Origin: Roridomyces roridus
Taxonomy: Eukaryota; Basidiomycota; Agaricomycetes; Agaricales; Mycenaceae
Direction of reading: 5' to 3'
Assembly: GCA_029378245.1 (NCBI GenBank)
Contig: JARKIF010000355.1
Location: 1 to 25,487, forward strand
DNA length: 25,487 nucleotides
Under the pieces are notes generated by a model that did no database searches, was not told the origin of the DNA, and was given only the letters and a program-made list of their open reading frames with translations. Shown in pieces: positions 1-11,098 of this stretch; the first letter of the stretch is position 1, and each line of letters starts with the position of its first letter. Made by a program: the position numbers and the translations under genes.

Positions 1-960
1 AAAGGGCCTGACCCGCATCTTGTCTGCTGGCGGGGATGCGGGGCAGACGTCTACCCATTTTGCTGGCCCAGTGGCCTGCGCAACGGCGACCTCGTGCTCG
101 ACTTCTGAGACGAAAAAGGAGGAAGACAAATGGGTCGCAAGCTGTCGCAAGGCGTCATCAGTGAGCCATGCTTACCACTCTCCGCCTCGTTTCACATTGA
201 CACCGGATCTGCTCAGTTTGATGTTGATCGTGCCTCTGGCCTCCGATGCCTGTTCAACTTTGAGAAACGCCGACATAGACCGTTTGTAGCGTTCTTGCCG
301 TAGTCGCGTACCTGAACTTGTGAGGTCAGTCGCAGACTATGGATGACGCGGCCTGACAGGGCCCTCATCCTAATCATGCCGAGCGCATTCGGAACACTTT
401 CAGGGTCGCGGTCGAAGCGTTGGCTTACGGCTCTCCCCAGGAACTATTTAACGGTTAATATTCGAGATCTTGGCAATGGCAACGTCTAACAACGTTCGAG
501 AACTTCCGGCTTCACACGGACGAAAAGTTGAGCATTCAAATGTCGAATAGAAAATTACGCACCGGAACCCCGCCCCGCCGCCGTTTCCCCCATGGGAGGG
601 TTTGCTGCTGGCATGACACGGAGCAGTCTAATGCAGCCTTGTAATACATTCAAGGATCAGTGGTGGCTTCGAACGCACCCGGGGACGTTTGCAACAGACA
701 TTATTCACATGTTCGAATGTCTTCGAATTCTCTGATGTTCAACAAACCTACAGCAGCAGCAAGTCGAGCTTCAGATACGTCGCACAAACAACAATTTTGA
801 AGTACATATCTCTACCATATGTAAGTACCAGCGTCCCAAATTAACCCCATGAATGTAGTCTATGTATGTACGCCGAAAGAATGGAAGATTGAAGGATGTC
901 AATCCATGAGAATAAATTAGAATGGACGAACGCGGGGAACCAATCAGCGCAACGCCGAAA
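1..960. other. Intergenic, no gene supported
   Basis: I see no conserved protein or RNA in this stretch. The first 108 bases are open in frame 1 on the plus strand and end at TGA (106-108) with residues DLVLDF, which could be the tail of a gene entering from the left, but I do not recognise it. The remainder has no convincing exon. Bases just below 961 are the 3' flank of the minus-strand gene. Confidence 0.5.
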
Positions 961-2682
961 TCACAGAAGCGCGATGAAAACATCATCGACAAACGACCAC
1001 GCCGGAGCGGCACCTCCTTGAATCGTCAACACATCCGCACCCGTGCCCACCACATTAAATTGCGACGGTGTATAATGCTGGACGCCCTTGACGCTTCCCA
1101 TCTGCTTCCCATTCCACAGAACTTCAACAGCAGCCGCAGCCTCATCCACGTCGTCGGAAAAGTCATTCGCAACAAACAACTGCAAGACGTAGTTGCTGCC
1201 TTTCACCGTGGTAAGCGGCTTGGCGGGGGAGAGCGAGCCGGCGTCGCTATCGTCACCGTTGGCAGCACCGAGTAGAGCGGAAACGTTGCCCGTGTGCGCA
1301 AAGGCGGAATAGTGGAAGATCGTTGCATCGAGAGCGCCGCCGGAGGGGGTAGTACCGACCCAATTGTCGGACGACGCAGCGTAGCAAAAGTCGTCGCACG
1401 TGTAGCTTTCAAACCCGCCGTCGGGGAGGACGGAGAGACGCTTGTAACCACGCGAAAGGGTCACAACGAGGTCGCCTTGGCCGTAGTTGACTGCGGTGGA
1501 TTCGTCGGCGACGAGGTAGTACTGCATGCAGGAATCAAAGGTAATTCTGAATCGAATGACAGGCACGCACCATCGAGCAAGTGTAAGTGGTCGGAACACC
1601 ATCAACGACCGCGCGCCAGATGTTGAAATATTGGCAAACACCACCGACAGCGTCGTAGCCCCGGCCATTGCAAAGCGCAGCACAGGCATCAACGTCGTAC
1701 CGGTCGAGGAACGCAAAGCCCATGTACTAATCGCACGGTCAATAAAGAAAATTGAATAAACGTAATGACTTACCCCGGGAGCGTTGTTAGCACCGCCCGT
1801 TGGCCCGAATACCAACTCGTAGCCGGCGGGTGTCGCGGGTTGGGCGGGTTCGGTGGGTTCGGCGGGCTTGAGGGCCCAGCCACTGCTCTCGGTGATGTAC
1901 GTCAACGGGACGGGTTGGTTTCCGACCTGTAGATAATAAATGAGCGAATATGTTGTATGGGAAGGCAAAGCAAACCTGAGTATAGGACGCCTGTCCACCG
2001 AGGTTGGTCTTCTCTGAAGCATTGTGGACGTCGCCGTAAGCCGAGCACTTGAGGTTCGACTTTTCGCTGAACACGAAATCGAGGAGCTCGTTGTTGAATT
2101 CGTAGTACAGGTTGACGAATTCTAACAAGCGTAAAGGATTGACCAGAATTGAACAAGAAAAAAACACGCACCACACCCCTCGACGCGGTCGCAAAACGCC
2201 AGACAGTCGTCGATGTTGTACGTCGCATTGTTCACCACCGTGTACGTCAAATACGCGCTCCCCTCGATGCTACCGTCATGGACGCCGGCAGCTTCCGGAG
2301 CGAAGACCTGAACGTAGTCGCTCGAGCTCCGTTTACGCTGCAGAGGCGTCACCTGCGGGAGGCTGCTCCGCCGGCTGCGGCGGCGTCGAGAGGAAGAAGC
2401 AGAAGTCACGTCCGAGACGGTGGAGTTGACGAGCGAGCCATCGACGGCGGTAACGATGACGGGAGGAACGCTGCTGCTGGGTGGGGCGTCGATGGGTGCG
2501 CTCGTCTTCTGGTTGACCTGCCCAATTGTCTGCAGGATGGCGGTGTTATCGGTGGTGGGATGGGTGACTTCGACTACCGATGATCCAGGGACGCCGTTTT
2601 GGGAGATGTGATAAGAGGCAGCGGAAGTAAGAGGGATGAAGTAAATGAGAGAGGCCAGTGCGAGGAGGCGCGGGGAGGGCAT
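961..2682 (-). CDS. Secreted 'fruit-body specific protein a'-like protein
   Basis: Exons on the minus strand are 2682-2172, 2121-1976, 1926-1774, 1726-1571 and 1521-961. The four GT-AG introns are 47-50 bp, all phases agree, and the protein is 508 aa. Residues 1-21 form a signal peptide ending LTSA. A low-complexity region follows with strongly basic sites (RRRRSRR at about 99-105, RKR at about 116-118) that look like Kex2-type processing sites. Two Cys-rich modules follow, CLAFCDRVEGC and later CAALCNGRGYDAVGGVCQYFN, each PAN/apple-like in spacing. The C-terminal part (from about DGGFESYTC to FVDDVFIALL) looks like a beta-sandwich carbohydrate-binding-like domain. From memory of the family, this arrangement is common in Agaricomycete proteins labelled fruit-body specific; its biochemical role is unknown. 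The start is the only ATG before the signal peptide. The gene appears intact. Confidence 0.85.
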
Positions 2683-3289
2683 GATTGAAAAGAGTGTGGG
2701 TGGATAGAGGAGGGGAGGGGGAAAACGGGGAAGAGCAGGAGAGCCCGATGCCTGAACGATTGGCGGCTCGGGTTTACATAGGCGAGTGCGAAGCGTGTGA
2801 TCGCCTCAAATCTCTGCCGCGCGCCGCGCCAACAGACGCCAGGTACTATCACTGACGGTGTTTGAGCTTGACTCGGAGATGTGCTGGAAGAAGGGTTCGG
2901 ATAGACAACCAGAGGTTCAAAGTACTGACAAGTTGCAACGACAAGACAGTTCGGAGAGAGAAAGAAGAGTGTGCATCGGATTGATGCTGATATGATGCTG
3001 ATATGCACGTGGTGGGGGAGTCGCATGCACAGGCTAAATACCACAGCGAACATACCGATTCCCGGGCCAACAAGGGACGATGCCTATTAGCCGTAGCCAG
3101 GACCAAGCCAAGTGGTTGTCGAGGGAGAGAACAAGTCCGGTCCCCATCAGATGGTGATTGTCGTTCACGTGGCGCAGTTTCGACATCCCAAATGGCCTGT
3201 TGAACTACCGAGTTCTTGTTTCCCAACGTACCTTCAGCTAGGCAAATACTTGTATAGCTTCAACTCGTCAAAACCTTGACAAAATTACC
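2683..3289. other. 5' flank of the secreted-protein gene
   Basis: This is the upstream region of the minus-strand gene. Its proximal part is purine-rich on the plus strand, so pyrimidine-rich on the coding strand, as is common in fungal promoters. No convincing TATA box or separate gene was found. Confidence 0.35.
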
Positions 3290-3565
3290 ATGGTTGCGGC
3301 CGTCCTGATGGCGCATCATCAATCCGGAATGTATATCTCCGGTGCGGGGACTCGGCTTTGCCCTGTCTTCACTCAGGTTCGAACTTATTGCCAGTCTTGT
3401 TCCAGTCTAACAAATCCAGTTACACGGCTGATAAATGACTACGAGACGCTTTCGAACGATGTTGAACGATCAGCGCTCTCCACTCCCAACAACTCCCAAC
3501 TATGAAGGCCCTTGGTGGACAAAAGGTGTTTTCTTGTTGCCGCCACCATCATTTCCGTGACATCT

Positions 3566-4248
3566 TTGAAGATCTTGCGAGATTTGGCAAGATTTTCCAG
3601 TTTGTTCAAGATCTTGGAAGATATTGGATGATTGTCAACTTGCCCGGGCATTATTTGATCATCATCTTGCAAGATCTTGTGAATTTTCTTCCCCCCAAGA
3701 CCTTGAAAGTTTGTGCAAGTTCCACTGATTCATTTTGAGGCCACTGATTTGCAGCGAATGTTCAAAGATTTTTGAAAGATCGAAAGACAAAATATGGCTC
3801 ATGAAGTCTAATAGGGATGCAAGATCTCACTAGAGTTGGTGGTGCCGTGGTGGCCAAGTTCAAGCCGCTACTGTGATCTATCATTTTATGTTGAAGAGTG
3901 CAACAGTGTGATCTATCCGTTTCCTGGCAGGTCGGCTGCCAACGGATCAGCATCCCGAGTGGGTGGCAATCAGAAAATCAATGATTGCCATGTGGGATTT
4001 GCTCCGACACTTGCGGCCTTTAACCTTCCAAGATCTTGTGACACACCAGAGAATTTGTGATTCCAGTATCAATTTTTATCTTTTCCCATTTGTTGTCTGA
4101 CTTACAAGATCTTGCAGCCTTGCAATGCAGAAAATATCATCTGAACCCTGCTTGAAATACCACATTGTGCAAAAACTAGCAAGATATCAATGGATGTTAC
4201 AAGAACTTGATTCAACTTTCAAAATCAGCCAAATCTTTCAAGATCTTG
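3566..4248. repeat. Cluster of CAAGATCTTG palindromes
   Basis: The 10-bp perfect palindrome CAAGATCTTG occurs exactly at 3607-3616, 3670-3679, 4029-4038, 4105-4114 and 4239-4248. Near copies are GAAGATCTTG (about 3568), CAAGACCTTG (about 3699) and CAAGATCTCA (about 3820). The surrounding DNA is AT-richer than the genes and holds no supported coding sequence. A random 10-mer is expected about once per million bases, so the clustering is not chance. It could be a degraded dispersed repeat or an array of binding sites upstream of the chitinase gene. Confidence 0.75.
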
Positions 4249-4635
4249 AGACTTTTGTTGAGATTTGAAGAAAGAACCACACAGCCCTGCACAATTCCAG
4301 GTTTTGTCCACCAAGGACCCTCAAACCCAACAGATCATGTCAATGTCATTCGATCACGTCATCCCGCTGCTGCTCTTCTTCTTCCACCCTCGACAAATCT
4401 GGTTCGTGGCCCCTTTGGACTCGGAGCACACGTCCGAGCGATGCCCTTGAGCGGTTGAAGCGTCACAACCCTCGTGTACGCGTTTTGATGGTCTCACATG
4501 TTGCAATTTCAATTTGTCGGTTTTGCATGCATGGCTATCGCCGAGTCCGCATGTCTTTTGTGATTATCCACCCAGTTAAAGAGTCGGTCGTATCTCGTCG
4601 AAAAATGTGTGCGGTTTCTCTTCCTCTTCTTCGAC

Positions 4636-6267
4636 ATGTCTCGGTTCGGATTCCTCGCGTCGCTGCTCTCTACCATCGTTTCCCTCGTTGCCGTCCAGGC
4701 CGCGCCGTTCAACACCGATGAGCTGAGCCCCGTCGCCCGCGATAACCTCCTCTCCTCCCGTGCCACTGTCCCCACCGCACCGTACTTTGTCGCTTATTTC
4801 GACAAATACGTCTCGTGGAACTCCCTCCCCGCGGTCTCTGACCTCACGGTGCGTTACATCATTGTACTCGGAAATACGCGGCTTCATTCGACCTTAATCA
4901 ACAGGGCTTCAACGTCTTTGCGCTCTCGTTCATCTACTCCTCGAGTCTGCAGGACAACGCTGCCGTCTGGGCCTCTATTGACGCTGACACTCGGGCAAGC
5001 ATCAAGTCGCAGTACGACGCTGCTGGCATTAGCCTCATCGTCAGCGCGTATGGAGCGAATGTCAACCCCACGTCTTCCGGCGACGACCCGACCGCTGCGG
5101 CCAACTACATCGCCAACTACGTCAAGACAGACGTACGACCTCAACGGCGTGGATGTTGACTACGAGGTGTGTTTCGTTCGTTCACTTTCTTTCGTGGTCT
5201 TGTTATTCGATAGGACTTTACCGCCATCGAAACCGCGGGAACTGCCGTCGCGTGGCTGTCGACCTTCACCAAGGCCCTCCGCGCGCAGCTCCCCCAGGGC
5301 CAGTACGTCATCACGCACGCCCCCGTCGCACCTTGGTTCTCCCCGGGTATCTGGCCCGGCGACGCCTACCTCGGCGTTGACCAAGCTGTTGGAAGTCTGA
5401 TTGATTGGTATAACATCCAGGTGCGTTCGACGTCTTTCTCTTGTTGTCTCCCCAATGTTAAATACTCGGACACAGTTCTACAACCAAGGAGCGGATTACA
5501 CAACATGTGACGGTTTGCTTAGCACTTCTTCCTCTCAATGGCCTCAGAGCTCTGTCTTCCAAATTGCTGCCAACGGTGTCACCTTGAACAAGCTCGTTAT
5601 CGGGAAGCCTGCTCTCGTTGCAGACTCGACGACTGGTTTCATGGATGCAGCTACACTTGCTACGTGCTTGTCGACGGCCAAGGCTCAAGGGTGGAGTGCG
5701 TTCTTGATTTTCTCGCTGTCAAATTACATTTTTGTTGATTGATTCAACAGGCGCCGGTGCGATGACTTGGCAATATCCCGACGCGACGAGCGCGTGGATT
5801 GCCCAGGTCCGCTCGCTATCCTTCCCTGTCGGGCAGGCAGGTAGCGCTCCTGGGACCACTACCACCAAGCCCACCACCACCACCGCACCCACGGCGACTC
5901 CCACCACCGTCACCACCACGAGCACGACGACCCCGCCTTCCACCACGACCAAGGCCACGACGACCACTACCAGCACCGCTTCGAGCACGCCTACAGGCGG
6001 AAGCTGCGCCAGTGCCGCGGCTTGGAAGTCCGATGTTGCGTACACCAGTGGGCAGGTTGTTTCGTACAAGTGCGTCTTCTTCCTTTTTTTTTTCCCGGCT
6101 ACTGACGTTGACGCGATTCAGCGGTGCGCTCTACACTGCCAAAGAGTGGAACCAGAACGAGGCTCCTGATGGATTGTGTGAGTTCCTTCGTACCGACGTC
6201 GCTTTTCAGAATCTAATGTGTCGGTTTTCTATTAGCTGGCGCGTGGACCAAGACTGGGTCTTGCTAA
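4636..6267 (+). CDS. Secreted GH18 chitinase with C-terminal CBM5, one frameshift
   Basis: Exons are 4636-4848, 4905-5166, 5214-5420, 5476-5695, 5751-6069, 6122-6177 and 6236-6267; introns are 47-58 bp GT-AG. About 434 aa once one frame change is allowed. Residues 1-22 form a signal peptide (MSRFGFLASLL...VQA). The GH18 barrel shows GFNVFALSFIY, the active-site strand NGVDVDYEDF, DWYNIQFYNQG and GAMTWQYPDA. The DxxDxDxE motif reads NGVDVDYE: the catalytic Glu and last two Asp are kept, the first Asp is Asn. A Thr/Ser/Pro-rich, probably O-glycosylated linker leads to a CBM5/12-type chitin-binding domain (CASAAAWKSD to TKTGSC). It would hydrolyse chitin in the wall or medium. Exon 2 changes frame at 5125-5132, where AGAC is tandemly duplicated; this is either a recent disabling mutation or an error. 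The start is the ATG that opens the signal peptide, in frame with an upstream ATG at 4609. Confidence 0.88.
5125..5132 (+). other. AGAC tandem duplication causing frameshift
   Basis: The 4-bp unit AGAC occurs twice in tandem. Upstream codons (ANYIANYVK) are in one frame and downstream codons (TYDLNGVDVDYE) in the next. Removing one unit restores a continuous GH18 reading frame. A 10-bp intron would be needed otherwise, which is impossible. Confidence 0.75.
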
Positions 6268-6375
6268 CCTACTCGACACGCTGTCTCTCTCTCTCGTTCA
6301 CTCACTCACTCTCTTTTTCAACACTCACTCTCTCATCAATTCACTCTCATTTCATTACTTTATCGATTGGGCATG
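6268..6375 (+). repeat. Pyrimidine-rich (CTCA/TC) tract
   Basis: Immediately after the chitinase stop codon the plus strand is almost pure C/T/A with runs of TCTC and CACT repeats. It is a simple-sequence 3' untranslated or flanking tract. Confidence 0.6.
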
Positions 6376-6585
6376 CTCACTCGATTACTTCCTTACCCCG
6401 CGATGGCGAGTCCGTCCGGATCCATACCTACATAGCTTGCATTCCCGGCGACTCGGAGTGTGCACGTAAGTTCCTGTTGTACATAGAACCATTGTATGGG
6501 TAGCGAATTTCATACATCAAGTCAGATATTTCCCGTGAACGTTAACTCCAAGGCAAAAACTTAGTCAGTCATCATCACCCTATCA

Positions 6586-6675
6586 TGTTGCCCGGTGGAT
6601 TCGAACCACCCTGTCGGTTACGTCTCAGACGGCGTTGGCGAGCCTGGAAGTCTTGAAGCCGTGTTTAGATTTATG
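6586..6675 (-). pseudogene. Degenerate tRNA-Leu(CAA)-like element
   Basis: On the minus strand there is a perfect T arm (GGTGG, TTCGAAT loop, CCACC) followed by GGGCAAC as a 3' acceptor strand. Upstream, ACGGC and GCCGT pair around an anticodon-like TTCAAG plus a short insert, which resembles fungal tRNA-Leu(CAA), a tRNA that normally carries an intron. The matching 5' acceptor strand and a clear D arm are missing, so I read it as a truncated tRNA gene. A run of five T lies about 28 nt past the 3' end. Confidence 0.4.
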
Positions 6676-6823
6676 GAAGTAGAGGTACATATGTAATGGA
6701 ATTCGCAAACACCCCAATTCTCGGTTTCACTCCAAGCGGTCCTGTAAATGAGAGATGGACTGCGGAGGCTGGCGCAGCAAAAAGCAGGCGGAGGTAAAAT
6801 GCATACAGAGAAGAGTTATGCAA

Positions 6824-6900
6824 TGGGACGGCGGGACTCGAACCCAGCGGTTCCAGCCTGAGGCCTCATGATCACTTCAGGAAACGCAAAGGCCATCTAG
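6824..6900 (-). pseudogene. tRNA-like element with T arm, 5' part degenerate
   Basis: The minus strand carries a T arm (CTGGG, TTCGAGT loop, CCCGC, one mismatch) and CGTCCCA as a possible 3' acceptor strand. Upstream CCTGA and TCAGG can pair around a 15-nt loop. No matching 5' acceptor strand is seen, so function is doubtful. Confidence 0.35.
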
Positions 6901-7357
6901 AGTACAAAGTGGTGCTCACTGCGTTGTCGTCGACTTACTATGGTACCGGTACGGAACACACGTCAAGCCTATTGCCTGGCAATAGTTGAATCAGAACAGC
7001 CGTCTCTTGCTCTCCTCCTCAATCTCCTCGTGGAGCTGCGGCACGTTAAGCCAACAAGGCTCGTGCCACTCGTACCTCGCGTCGAGCCTATCCCGGATCA
7101 ATGCATCGCTCCGGTTGCGCAGGGCCTGCCCAGTGCCGAGGCGCTTGGGATTGACTGCAGACCGAAATTGGATTCCCTCAGCTTCTAGACTCACATTTGC
7201 CAGTCCCTCAATTGCCTTCTTGTATTACGTTTCCTACAGGCTAACGACTTCAATCTCGTTGTCTAGACAATTTGGTGGTGGGTAGGGAAATTGTTGAGCG
7301 GGTCCAATGCACAGGATTGCTGCCTCATACACCATTTCGTTCTCTCTCTCACCTCGG
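6901..7357. other. Intergenic, nothing recognised
   Basis: Open frames here have no recognisable domain and no consistent exon structure. It is the 5' flank of the kinase gene. Confidence 0.4.
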
Positions 7358-10300
7358 ATGGCCTCCACCACTCTAACCGCTCTGGTCCCGTATCTGGATT
7401 CTCAGCCAGCCGTTCACGCAGTTACCGAAAAGGGAAGATGGGCGCTTGTTCTCACACCGAGTCCTGGACGAACGCTGAATGACGTGTACTCGTCTGTGGG
7501 CAAGGCGCTCGAGAAGCACGCGAATCGTGCGGCACATCGGTGGGGTTTGGGACCAAGTGCTACTGGGGAAAGTATCAAAGCGTCTTTCGGTGAACGGGAA
7601 GAACGGTACGCGCAACTGGCTCGTCTAAAGATTGAGGTGCCACCGAAGCTGGAGAGGTGTGCATCAAAACTCATGAAATATACCCTCTCGTGCGTGTATT
7701 GTCTATCTCTCCGTGGCTAAATCGATTGAATGCCCTACATAGTACCGAATCCGCGAAAACGCAAATACAGGCGTTCAAGGCAGTCGTTGACCTCGCCACT
7801 CTCTTTCCGGATCTGCGGATGCTCTTCCTGCGTTCTCCGTGCATGCTCGAGGTTCTCGGGTCGAAAGACGCTATTTCCGACTTTTGGAAACGCTCCAATG
7901 AAGATCCAACTGAAGAGTGGACCTTTTGGTGCAATTTCGCGGCGACCTGCTTGGCGGACACGAGCCTCCCCGAGATTATGGACTCGGTACCCATCTCACA
8001 GCTTGCGAGCTGCGTCATGGACGATGGTGGCCTCAGTGTCATTGAACGTCTCTTGATAGCCCACGATTGCGAGTAAGTGATACTTTCCGTGGAAGAACAA
8101 AGTTCATAGCCCACCAGAACAGTCAGCTCGTTTCCTCGTGCGCTCTGTGTCCGATATCTCACCGGAATCCTCGACTTGCCGGGGTTCTGGATGAACACGG
8201 GAGCCGTGCATGGCGACGTGGCCAAGAAATTATGCTCCAAGCTCCTGCAGATTCTGAAAGACATCGACTTGGACGTCATGCCATCGGATATACCACTGGA
8301 ATCGCAAGCTCCTTTTGATTGCGATGGAGTTGATTCGTTCGCCGATAGGATTCTCTCGGGGATGTTGAGCTGGCTCGGAGTAATGGCTGTTGAAACCTGT
8401 AGCCTTCAGCTCTGGTTTGACTGTTTTTGTCGGGCTGTTCAATTGCTACGTGGGTGAGTACCCTCTTCCAGCTATCGGGTCCATTTCTCACAGGAATTTC
8501 AGTCCTCGGTCTGCCATATTTCTCCCGAAGGCCTTCCTTCGTGCCACAGACGACGCCCTCGAAGCTCTTGTGCCGACAATACTTCGCCCACTACAGTTAA
8601 ATATTGCCGTCGAAGCGTAAGTGACCTTTTTCGCTCATGCCATAATACCGACTCGACATAGACCCGGCCCTCACAAGGAGACAGATGGTCTGGGTGAGAT
8701 TACCCGTCTGTCATGGGATGACGACTCCATTCGACATTCCATCGGGAGGAATTCAGTTGTCTTGCCCCAAAATCCCGAGAGTCCAGAGCACGTTGTGCAA
8801 TTTAATACCGAACCTTCTGCCTACAGCCCAAGCAGGTCGAACAACTCAAGTGGTAGATCCATGTACCGAGGCTCTGGACTCGCCAATGAGTCTGAACAAC
8901 GTCGATCGCGCTCAAGATCAAGCAACAAGTCCGACAGTTCAAGCAATTCAAGCTTGACGGTCATTTATGCGGGCTCTGCTTTAACTGATGAGCCTCATCG
9001 GAATTCTGGCAACGAATCGGATGGAGCGCCATCGATCGGTCAACAACGTCGGTTACAGCGACGAAGTGACGAACTGCGTCGGTTCGATGCTAGACGCCCA
9101 GGCGAGGACGCTGGGCTCCGTGTTCAAGACGAGCTTGTTCAGTCGCAGCCGTCTAAATTTTTCGAACTCCCACGTCGAGGCACTCCACCGTGCGTTCACT
9201 TCAGTAGTCCTGATTGTTGAGATTTAGATAACAGGCTATCTAGACCACGAGAATTGCAACTTGGGAACATCCCGAATCAAGAGTCCCGTGTGAACAAGGT
9301 GTCGTCGCAAAGCAGTGATTTTCTCGTCCTGAAGGAAGACGGAAAACCTGAAATACAGTACGACGGTTTCAATCCAAGTTCCATGGGGTGCTGACGGCGA
9401 ACTTGGCCAGCGACTTGGAAATCGTCTTGGGCATGGACGCCGGGGTCCGGTTTACAGGGCACTTAATTTGAACACAGGGCAAATGATGGCCGTGAAACGC
9501 ATTCAGCTTGAGGAATTGCAAGTGGAGCACGCAATCAGCCTTTTGAGGGAAGTCGACGTTGTCAAGAGGTTGTCGCACCCCAACATCGTCAATTACGAGA
9601 GCGTGGTCAGAGATACAGATAGTCTCTCAATCGTCATGAAGTACTTCCTTTTCCTGTTGGAGTTCAAAAACTGATTCTTGGCCAGATATGGAGATAACGA
9701 TTCGCTCGCTCAGACCCTCAAAGCGTTCGGAAATTTCAACGAGCTCCTGGCAGCACGCTACATCATTCCTATCCTCAAAGGGCTGCACTATCTGCATTCC
9801 AACGACATCGTTCACGGCGATATCCAAGTTGAGAATATTCTTACGAACAATTTGAATGGGACCGTCAAGCTTACCGGTTTTGGTCTTGCGTTTAACCTCC
9901 CAGCTCTGGATTCTGAGAAGGCCAACTGGATGGCTCCGGAGATTATCGAACTCCAAAGTCCTCCATCCACCAAGTCAGACATTTGGTCCCTGGGGTGCAC
10001 CATCATTGAAATGGTCACGGGGCATCCTCCGTACTACGAGATTGAGGACGATCTATCCGGTATGTGGCCCGGTCTGTCATCATTCTCGTGCTGACTAGGA
10101 TACAGTTATGTTCCGAATTGTAGACGACGAGACAATACCTCTGCCGGAGGGTTGCTCATCTTCGCTCCGCGATCTTTTGACGCAGTGTTTCAACAAAGAT
10201 CCAGCGAAGCGGCCTGATGCTGAATTATTCAGTGAACATCAGTGGTTACAAAAGAATTGGGGTCCACGGAAGCTTGCCAAAGTACCCGTCCAGGATTTCA

Positions 10301-10793
10301 TTGCCCAGGACAATCGACGGAGGGTAAAATCCGAAACAACTGCCACAGCGCCGCCACTGCCAACGCGTGTCAACATGGAGGAAGACCTACAACCGCGCGA
10401 ACATTGGTTTGTCAACACTGCATTCAGTAAGGGTACGGACTTTGACTACAAGGTTAAACTTGTTCCTAACATTCTTTAAATTCAGCTATGGTCTGCTGCG
10501 TCTGCCTGCTGAACATCAAGAAGATCGCGGTACTTTGCCACCATTGCGCCATGATAGTGCATGTAAAATGCAGTGTCAACGCCCCTCCCACCTGCGACCT
10601 TCGTGCCCAACTGCTTCTCCTCGCCAAGTCCATTGATGCCCCCGTCCATCCTCATGGGGGCCTTGATCCCGGAAGACCATCATCGAAAAATCGATGTCCT
10701 GAAAATGGGACTTCCGGGCCACCGGGGATGGATGAGGGATCCGGATGGGCAAGGATACTTCATCGCGCCCGGGATCGCCGAATCCACCAATGA
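7358..10793 (+). CDS. Cdc7/SepH-like (pseudo)kinase with N-terminal helical region and C1 domain
   Basis: Proposed exons: 7358-7656, 7743-8072, 8127-8453, 8494-8616, 8662-9189, 9235-about 9365, about 9411-9640, 9686-10059, 10106-10432, 10486-10793; about 990 aa. The N-terminal ~390 residues are helical, perhaps armadillo-like (motif LATLFPDLRMLFLRSPCMLEVL). A Ser/Arg-rich linker follows. The kinase domain has the glycine loop LGHGRRGPV, the lysine MAVKRI, LSHPNIVNY, and WMAPEIIEL...TKSDIWSLGC as in the septation kinases Cdc7/SepH. The catalytic loop reads HGDIQVEN (HRD Arg and the Lys replaced) and DFG is TGFG, so magnesium binding and catalysis are probably lost. The C-terminus is a C1-type zinc finger: H-x12-C-x2-C-x10-C-x2-C-x4-H-x2-C-x7-C, ending NAPPTC. 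The junction 9360-9411 is one base out of frame, so either an intron border is misread or there is a frameshift. Confidence 0.72.
9360..9411 (+). other. Frame discontinuity inside the kinase gene
   Basis: The frame upstream ends ...EIQYDGFNPSS, and the kinase frame begins ...GQRLGNRLGHG, one base later in phase. A plausible 45-bp intron (9366-9410, GT to CAG, with CTGAC about 15 bp before the end) removes the in-frame stop but leaves the phase wrong by one. Confidence 0.55.
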
Positions 10794-10911
10794 GCGCGCA
10801 ATCGCCGTTGTTCATCTGAATCCCCATTATTCTTCATTCGGCGCGCGCAATCATCACGAGCTGTGATTCGTTCGAGTGATCCAACACAAAAAGCATGGTG
10901 ACCTCAATAAT

Positions 10912-10945
10912 TTAGGACGTAGGAATTGAACCCATACTCCCGCTT
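10912..10945 (-). repeat. 3'-half remnant of minus-strand tRNA-like family
   Basis: The minus strand has GGGAG, then TATGGG, TTCAATT and CCTACGTCC. This matches the T arm and 3' acceptor part of the neighbouring units; the 5' half (GGACGTGGCGTGGCGCC) is absent. Confidence 0.6.
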
Positions 10946-11006
10946 TATTCAAATAAGTACAGAAAGAAAAGAAAGACAAAAAAACACACAAGTGCCTCCT
11001 ACCTAT

Positions 11007-11098
11007 CTGGACGCCGGGAATCGAACCCAAACTCCCACTTGACATGATTGCAATAACACCCGCTCATGCATGAACGGGAGGCGCCACGCCACGTCCGA
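11007..11098 (-). ncRNA. tRNA-like unit M1 (minus family)
   Basis: The acceptor-like ends TCGGACG and CGTCCAG pair at six of seven positions. The D-like hairpin is GGCG-TGG-CGCC. TCCCG and TGGGA form an anticodon-like stem whose loop starts TTCATGC, so T33 and a CAT triplet sit where an anticodon would be, followed by a ~29-nt insert. The T arm has loop TTCGATT. Seven T follow about 22 nt past the 3' end. Confidence 0.6.

Noticed and set aside
5121..5130. GTCAAGACAG as an intron restoring the chitinase frame
   Set aside because: Ten bases is far below any spliceosomal intron length; the AGAC duplication is simpler.
5799..6503. 234-codon proline/arginine-rich frame overlapping the chitinase linker
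   Set aside because: It is a shifted reading of the Thr-rich linker; the GH18-CBM5 frame with introns explains the region.
8621..9220. Independent Ser/Arg-rich gene
   Set aside because: Its ends coincide with good splice sites that join it in phase to the exons on both sides of the kinase gene.
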